Source: Citrobacter freundii | GTDB lineage: Bacteria > Bacteroidota > Bacteroidia > Chitinophagales > Chitinophagaceae | Assembly: GCA_003243445.1 (NCBI GenBank) | Contig: QFQQ01000014.1 | Location: 46,172 to 110,171 of the forward strand | Length of the DNA: 64,000 bases | Direction of reading: 5' to 3' | Shown here: one piece after another, positions 59,284 to 64,000 of the stretch | How positions within the stretch are numbered: the first letter of the stretch is position 1 | Layout of the letters: each line of letters starts with the position of its first letter | Translations under genes and position numbers: made by a program | Notes under the pieces: generated by a model | Databases searched by the model: none | The model's input: only the letters and a program-made list of their open reading frames with translations | Told to the model about the DNA's origin: nothing

Positions 59284-59620
59284 ATGTAGCAGACAGAAGA
59301 GACATCGACAATGGCTTTTCCCAAACTGTCACTTGTGGATAATTCGTAAAAATCACCTCGCCTTTATAATGCGCACTGGCCAGGTAGATACGCGTGTGTG
59401 GATTTTTTTCTACAATTTCGTCAACATGATCCCACCCTTTTCCATCCGGGAGGTTGTTATCAAGAAAGAGAATGTCTGGTTGGACAGCTTCCAGTTGATC
59501 TAACCCATCTTTCAGCGTATATGCTAACGACACATCGTAATTCTTCTTCGTAAAAAAATTCTTCATCAACAGACAGAAATCCATTTCATCATCAACAAAT
59601 AAAACTTTTAATTTTAGCAT
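59279..59620 (-). CDS. Stand-alone response regulator receiver
   Basis: 113 residues, a complete CheY-like receiver: VDDEMDF (9-15), phosphoacceptor Asp54 (ILFLDNNLPDG), the Ser of LASAH and Lys of VWEKPL. There is no output domain. It is encoded on the strand opposite to its neighbours, just before the start of a soluble kinase, and is likely a phosphate sink or shuttle in the same relay. Confidence 0.93.
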   Translation of the reverse strand: MLKLKVLFVDDEMDFCLLMKNFFTKKNYDVSLAYTLKDGLDQLEAVQPDILFLDNNLPDGKGWDHVDEIVEKNPHTRIYLASAHYKGEVIFTNYPQVTVWEKPLSMSLLSATF

Positions 59621-59644
59621 CGCCGGAATTTAAGGTTAAATTTA

Positions 59645-60682
59645 ATGCTTCCTGAAAACCAAACACCAGTTTCCCGACCGCATCAGCTATTCTTTTGCTA
59701 TAACAGACAGCAGAAAGATATATTGTATACCAGTATTCCTCTCAATATTTTTTTTGGATCAACTGCTGCTGGTCCGGATGAACTGCCTTTTTTTGCATAC
59801 AAAGAGTGGCAGAATGCGACGCGGATGAGCCCGGGCAATGAAACCGTTTTTTCATTTGATACAGGTGACAATGAACGCTTTACCTGTGCGGTGAAGGCTT
59901 TGGAAATGCAGGACAGTACTGCATTTGAGGCATTGCTGATGTGTACGGTAACGCGGCTTTCTTCATCTACGGACAATTCTCTGTCCACCCAGTTTGAAGA
60001 GTTCATTCATCTCGCCACGCATGATCTTGATGCGCCGTTGAGAAAGATCAATCTGTTGACGGAAAGACTTGCCACCAGGGTAGGAGAGGATGGTGCCGAT
60101 ATCGTTACAAGGATCAGTGCGAATATAAAAGACATGCGCGCGATGATAGATGGCGTGGCGAAACTGGCTAACGCAAATCAGACCGGCCCGTTCACGGTGG
60201 TCGATCCAATGCAATTGATCTCGAATGAAACCGCAATAATCCGCAATCAATATCCATCACGTGAGATCCTGCTTGAGCTGGAACCAATACCTGCATTGCA
60301 TGGAGATGCGCAGGCTTGCAGGGATTTATTTCATGAATTGCTTGAAAATGCCGTGATTTTCGCAAACAACGATCGGGTATTTGTCTCCATTTCTGCAACG
60401 GAAGCAAGCGAAGAAGAGAAAGCTGCGCTCGGATTACAAAATGGCACTAAATTTTGTAAGATCACTATCCGGGATAAAGGGATCGGCTTCGCGCAGGAAG
60501 ATGCGGAAAAGATCTTTCAACCTTTTGTAAGATTGCATGGTAAGTCAACGTATCCCGGCAGCGGGCTTGGACTGGCCATTTGTAAGAAAATTGTAGAAAA
60601 TCATTTCGGAGCAATATATGCCGAGGGAACAGAAAACGAAGGAGCCCGTTTTATCTTATTTTTACCTCAAAGCCGTAACTAA
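59645..60682 (+). CDS. Soluble histidine kinase
   Basis: 345 residues. The first about 110 residues form a poorly conserved sensory region (YNRQQKDILYTSIPLNIFF) without membrane segments. His126 lies in LATHDLDAPLRK, followed by the HATPase with FHELLENAVIFANND, IRDKGIGFAQ and GSGLGLAICKKIVEN. The phosphoacceptor block resembles the H box of bacteriophytochrome-type kinases (HDLxxPLR). The last base of the stop is the first base of the next gene (TAATG), so translation is coupled. Confidence 0.92.
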   Translation: MLPENQTPVSRPHQLFFCYNRQQKDILYTSIPLNIFFGSTAAGPDELPFFAYKEWQNATRMSPGNETVFSFDTGDNERFTCAVKALEMQDSTAFEALLMCTVTRLSSSTDNSLSTQFEEFIHLATHDLDAPLRKINLLTERLATRVGEDGADIVTRISANIKDMRAMIDGVAKLANANQTGPFTVVDPMQLISNETAIIRNQYPSREILLELEPIPALHGDAQACRDLFHELLENAVIFANNDRVFVSISATEASEEEKAALGLQNGTKFCKITIRDKGIGFAQEDAEKIFQPFVRLHGKSTYPGSGLGLAICKKIVENHFGAIYAEGTENEGARFILFLPQSRN

Positions 60683-62124
60683 TGCTTAGCACAAGAGAAG
60701 TCAGGATTGTTATTATTGATGACGATGAAGACGATTTTTTTATCATATCCGATTACATCAGGGCAATTGAAGGAAGCGTTTTTAAAATAGACTGGTGTAA
60801 TAATTATAATGCAGCTATTGATATCATCCGCCAGCGTGCGTATGATATATATTTTGTTGACTACCGCCTCGGCAATCACACAGGTATTGATCTGCTCACC
60901 ACCGCACAGGCCGAAGGTTTCGATGACCCGATTGTGATCCTCACCGGTAAAGGCAACAAGGTGATCGATATAAAAGCGATGGAAAGCGGGGCGACTGATT
61001 ACCTGGTGAAATCTGAGCTGACCACGGAAAAGCTGGAGCGTTGTGTGAGATATTCCCTGGCGCGCGCTGCCGACCTGAAAGAATTAAAAGCAAGGGAAAA
61101 CAAATACCGGAATCTTTTTGAAACATCCAAGGACGCTGTATTCATCGCTGATGAATCACTGGTGATAAGGGAAGGGAACCAGGCCGCCTCCGGCTTATTC
61201 AAACTGGATAGCGGGCAGCTTTCAGGTGTGAACCTGCTTGATTTTATCAAGAATGCTTCTTTCAAAGAAAAGATCCAGCAGCTTGCGCAGGCAAAACGGA
61301 ATTTCCATGATCTCGAAATAGAAATGGAAGACGCGGAAAAGGAAAAGAAAGCCTGCCTGCTCTCACTGGCTTTTTCAAGAGACAACGAAGAGAAACCTGT
61401 GGTGCATGGCATTCTTCATGACATATCAAGCATCAAAAAAGCGGAACTGGCCAACCTGCAGGCGCATAAGCTTGCAATGAATGAACGACTGATGCGAACA
61501 CTTGCGCATGAGATCAGGAATCCGCTGAATAATATCAGTCTTTCCATCGAGCATTTTTCCATGCCGCTTGACAGCGAAGAAGAGAAAATGGCGCTGGTAG
61601 AGATCATGAAAAGAAATTGTACAAGGATCAATCATATCATTACAGAATTACTGGATCTCACCAAGCCTCTTGAGTTAACATTTCAGCCGCATAGCCTGCA
61701 GGAGATCGTTGATGAAAGCATCAATATGATCGCAGACAGGATGAACCTGCAAAAGATCTTTCTTAATAAAACCTATCCGGAGGATGCGGTAACCATCCCT
61801 GCAAATAAAGCAAAGCTGGTGATCGCATTCACCAATATCCTGATCAATGCAATAGAAGCAATGGAATCAGGAAAGGGTGAACTGACCGTAACCATTGCTG
61901 ATGCGCCGGACAGAGCAACGGTATTGATCGCAGATAACGGCGCCGGTATTCCGGAAGAACATTTACCAAGATTATTTGAACCATTCTTTACCCTGAAGAA
62001 GAACGGTGTTGGACTGGGACTGTCTGTTTCTTACTCGATCATTCAGTCACATAACGCAGCAATAGATGTGAAGAGCGAGCTAAAGCGCGGAACGCAGTTC
62101 AGCATTGCGTTTGGCAGGAATTGA
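60682..62124 (+). CDS. REC-PAS-histidine kinase
   Basis: 480 residues. An N-terminal receiver (about 6-125) with Asp60 (IYFVDYRLGNH) and Lys in YLVKSE is followed by a PAS domain (about 140-255, KYRNLFETSKDAVFIADES). The kinase core has His276 (LAHEIRNPLNNISLSIEHF), an N box (FTNILINAIEAME), DNGAGI and GVGLGLSVSYSI. There are no membrane segments. The N-terminal receiver lets an upstream kinase switch this kinase. It overlaps the preceding kinase gene, so both belong to one relay together with the receivers nearby. Confidence 0.93.
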   Translation: MLSTREVRIVIIDDDEDDFFIISDYIRAIEGSVFKIDWCNNYNAAIDIIRQRAYDIYFVDYRLGNHTGIDLLTTAQAEGFDDPIVILTGKGNKVIDIKAMESGATDYLVKSELTTEKLERCVRYSLARAADLKELKARENKYRNLFETSKDAVFIADESLVIREGNQAASGLFKLDSGQLSGVNLLDFIKNASFKEKIQQLAQAKRNFHDLEIEMEDAEKEKKACLLSLAFSRDNEEKPVVHGILHDISSIKKAELANLQAHKLAMNERLMRTLAHEIRNPLNNISLSIEHFSMPLDSEEEKMALVEIMKRNCTRINHIITELLDLTKPLELTFQPHSLQEIVDESINMIADRMNLQKIFLNKTYPEDAVTIPANKAKLVIAFTNILINAIEAMESGKGELTVTIADAPDRATVLIADNGAGIPEEHLPRLFEPFFTLKKNGVGLGLSVSYSIIQSHNAAIDVKSELKRGTQFSIAFGRN

Positions 62125-62131
62125 ATTACAA

Positions 62132-62169
62132 CTTGTCCGCTTTCAAAAAGCGAAGGCGGACAGGTTTTC
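62132..62169 (+). terminator. Terminator after the REC-PAS-kinase gene
   Basis: CTTGTCCGC...GCGGACAGG hairpin with an inner AAAAA loop, followed by TTTT. It also lies near the end of the convergent DUF4269 gene. Confidence 0.75.
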
Positions 62170-62191
62170 CAATCGGTTTGAAATATTGTCG

Positions 62192-62716
62192 TTATTCAAA
62201 TGCTAATAACGCCAGATATGGGTCTCCGGATAATCCCAGGATATTGGCAAATGCCGGCTCTGTTTTCAATCCGTTTTTCTTCAGCTGTATAATTTCTTTT
62301 CGGAACGCTTCTCCTTTTTCAGCCAGCAGTTTGTATTCGATGATCATGTGGCGGTATGCAAGTTGATCTTTTACGGGGACTGCCTGACCGAAGATCTCGA
62401 TCCCGAATGGTGCTATGATGAAATTTGCAACAACAGACAGTTCTCCTCTGACTTCGATCTGACGAATGATAAAGCCATCCATTTCTCCAAAACAATTAGT
62501 CAAACTATCTTCAAATTCCTGTTTATTCTTCCAGGTGCAAATGATATCGAGATCGCTCCCCTCCATATCAATGGCAAGGGGAATTGTTCCTGCTAAACAT
62601 GGCTGGAACTCTGCCAGTTTTTCCATGATCCGGTAAGTGGTCAATACCTGAAAAGCCCGTTGCTGCATTGTCGTGCCCAGCTTGAGATAGCCGATATCGT
62701 CAAAGTTTATATTCAT
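62192..62716 (-). CDS. DUF4269 protein (nucleotidyltransferase-like)
   Basis: 174 residues from the ATG of MNINFDDIGYLKLGT; a 42-residue upstream extension is not used. LAGTIPLAIDMEGSDLDIICTW places the acidic pair (SDLDI) as in nucleotidyltransferase-fold proteins, and AYRHMIIEYKLLAEKGEAFRKEI matches the C-terminal part of DUF4269. This small family of Bacteroidota and Firmicutes has unknown substrates. It is divergent from the AraC regulator. Confidence 0.87.
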   Translation of the reverse strand: MNINFDDIGYLKLGTTMQQRAFQVLTTYRIMEKLAEFQPCLAGTIPLAIDMEGSDLDIICTWKNKQEFEDSLTNCFGEMDGFIIRQIEVRGELSVVANFIIAPFGIEIFGQAVPVKDQLAYRHMIIEYKLLAEKGEAFRKEIIQLKKNGLKTEPAFANILGLSGDPYLALLAFE

Positions 62717-62908
62717 CAGTAAAGATAAAGTTAGTAGAATCCGGTATCCTGATCGCAAAGGAAGTAAATTCAATCCTGTACAGTAGTTCATATTGCTGTT
62801 GCGGGCATAAAAAGGTGCATGTTTATTTTCTTCAAACAACACTCATCTCCCCACGAACGGCAGATTGCACCCGCCATTTTTTTCGTATTTTGCTCTAAAG
62901 AGCGAATC

Positions 62909-63730
62909 ATGAAACATCGGATAATACCGCCACCCGAGCATCTGAAGGACTATGTCCGGTATTTCTGGACGCTCGAAAGCGATAATTCCGCAGAAACGCC
63001 AAAAACATTCAAGGCCATTGCCGATGGATCTCCCGGCATGATCTTTCAGCATTCTGATGAGGGATCGTTTTATCAGTTTGATAAAAAACTCGCGCCTGTT
63101 TTTTTATACGGACAAACCACGGTCTGCACAGAGATCAGTTCACCGGCCGCATTCAGCACGATCGGGGTATACTTCGCACCGCATGTGTTGAAGTCTGTAT
63201 TTGGATTAAAAGCCAGTGAACTCACCGATAGTTGTATCGATATCGGTGAAATCGCAGGTAAGCAGGGCTTTCCTTTGGAAGACCGCTTATTGGAAGCAAA
63301 GAATTTCGAAGAGAAATCGATCATCTTATCAGAATACCTGAGCCTGCAACTAAAACAGCATAAGGCGCAGGAAGATTCTCTACTCACACATATCATCGAT
63401 CGGATCAACCGCTGCAACGGTGTGATATCGGTAAAAGACCTTCAAACACTTTCGGGCTTGTCTGAACGCAGTTTTGAACGCCGCTTTCAGCAAAGCATTG
63501 GAGTTTCTCCAAAATTGTATTCCCGGATCTGTCGTTTTCAGGCTTCACTGAAACAATTACGCGAAAATGATTTTCAGAAATTATCTGATATCGCTTTTGA
63601 AAACGAATATTCCGATCAATCGCATTTTATCCGCGCGTTCAAAGAATTTGCGGGCTTTTCTCCAAAAGAATTTCAAAAGAGATCAAATGAGCAGGTTGCG
63701 AATTTCCCCGAAATACAAAACAAAAGATAA
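62909..63730 (+). CDS. AraC-family transcriptional regulator
   Basis: 273 residues from the ATG of MKHRIIPPPEHL; a longer frame upstream lacks support. The N-terminal half (about 1-150) is a DUF6597/AraC-type sensory region (YFWTLES, GVYFAPHVLKSVFGLKASEL). The C-terminal half (about 160-260) has the two helix-turn-helix motifs: VKDLQTLSGLSERSFERRFQQSIGVSPK and LSDIAFENEYSDQSHFIRAFKEFAGFSPKEF. It activates or represses unknown genes; the divergent DUF4269 gene is a possible target. Confidence 0.93.
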   Translation: MKHRIIPPPEHLKDYVRYFWTLESDNSAETPKTFKAIADGSPGMIFQHSDEGSFYQFDKKLAPVFLYGQTTVCTEISSPAAFSTIGVYFAPHVLKSVFGLKASELTDSCIDIGEIAGKQGFPLEDRLLEAKNFEEKSIILSEYLSLQLKQHKAQEDSLLTHIIDRINRCNGVISVKDLQTLSGLSERSFERRFQQSIGVSPKLYSRICRFQASLKQLRENDFQKLSDIAFENEYSDQSHFIRAFKEFAGFSPKEFQKRSNEQVANFPEIQNKR

Positions 63731-64000
63731 CCTTATGTGGCTGAGAGCATCAGGGTAATGAATTTCAAGATCAGGCAATGATCTCGCAACTGCCTTACGA
63801 AAAAGAAAAAAACCTGCCTATATGTAGCTAATTGTTACCCAAATCTATGAATGGCGTAGGTTCCCTCCTCCGCTTCGCTACGGCGGACAGAGCCCGCAGA
63901 TTTACGCAGATCTAAAACACTCAGATGCGCAGATGGTCTGTTAAACAAGGGAGTCATCTGCGTATCTGCGCAAGCAAATAGAGAACTATTCAATTCCTTC
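63731..64000. repeat. GCAGATTTACGCAGAT-type repeats at the window end
   Basis: No gene seen. Forward units (GCAGATTTACGCAGAT, CAGATGCGCAGATGG, 63896-63936) and inverted ones (CATCTGCGTATCTGCGC, 63955-63972) belong to the same family as 26515-26578. Confidence 0.6.

Overview
The window looks like a chromosomal segment from a member of the Bacteroidota, probably family Chitinophagaceae. The evidence is repeated C-terminal type IX secretion (T9SS type A) sorting domains, lipoproteins with SC lipoboxes, promoter -7 boxes of the TAnnTTTG type, DUF3810 and DUF3857/transglutaminase genes, a plsX-rpmF-DUF177 block, and many short intergenic repeats. The family assignment is an inference. No rRNA, CRISPR array, transposase or integrase was seen.

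Layout. 1-6.4 kb: the 3' part of a PKD-repeat T9SS protein and two tandem paralogous T9SS surface proteins. 6.6-8.9 kb: a two-gene GMC oxidoreductase/gluconate 2-dehydrogenase-like complex. 9.1-11.4 kb: a leftward HAD phosphatase, DprE2-like reductase and UbiA-type prenyltransferase cassette, resembling decaprenylphosphoryl-arabinose synthesis but without DprE1. 11.4-12.5 kb has no recognisable gene. 12.5-16.9 kb: a secreted esterase, a lipoprotein and a polytopic glycosyltransferase-like protein. 17-22 kb: housekeeping (plsX, rpmF, DUF177, DUF3810, dcd, Sfp-type PPTase). 22.2-26.4 kb: two DUF3857/transglutaminase proteins, the second without the catalytic Cys. 26.7-29.3 kb: DUF2130 and SMP-30. 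29.5-30.8 kb: three small genes around a lipoprotein with an eight-cysteine C-terminus resembling halocin C8-type peptides. 31-34.5 kb: Nudix, sensor kinase, glycosyltransferase and a small membrane protein.

34.65-40.45 kb holds tRNA-Gly(GCC), tRNA-Leu(UAA), then about 5 kb of accessory genes (two divergent HxlR/oxidoreductase modules plus frameshifted gene remnants). It ends at a degenerate copy of the 3' part of tRNA-Leu(UAA), followed by an intact tRNA-Leu(GAG). This is what a decayed tRNA-targeted island would look like, although no integrase remains.

40.9-51 kb: a modular PQQ-type sugar dehydrogenase with a T9SS domain, a secreted-repeat lipoprotein, a TonB-C-like protein, an SDR, and a trypsin-like protease followed by a small gene resembling its N-terminal module and two decayed tandem copies of that gene. 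51.2-62.1 kb is a signalling island: a REC-kinase, a 2045-residue cytosolic poly-HAMP hybrid kinase (ten 92-residue repeats, GAF, kinase, three REC domains), two stand-alone receivers, a soluble kinase and a REC-PAS-kinase. Together they look like one phosphorelay. The end carries a DUF4269 protein and an AraC regulator.

Starts were moved inward from the longest possible frame where a signal peptide or family N-terminus, together with an ATG, made this clearly better (dcd, DUF177, DUF3857 gene 1, the 31.7 kb kinase, the TonB-like gene, the 46.8 kb SDR, the 50.6 kb protein, DUF4269, AraC).
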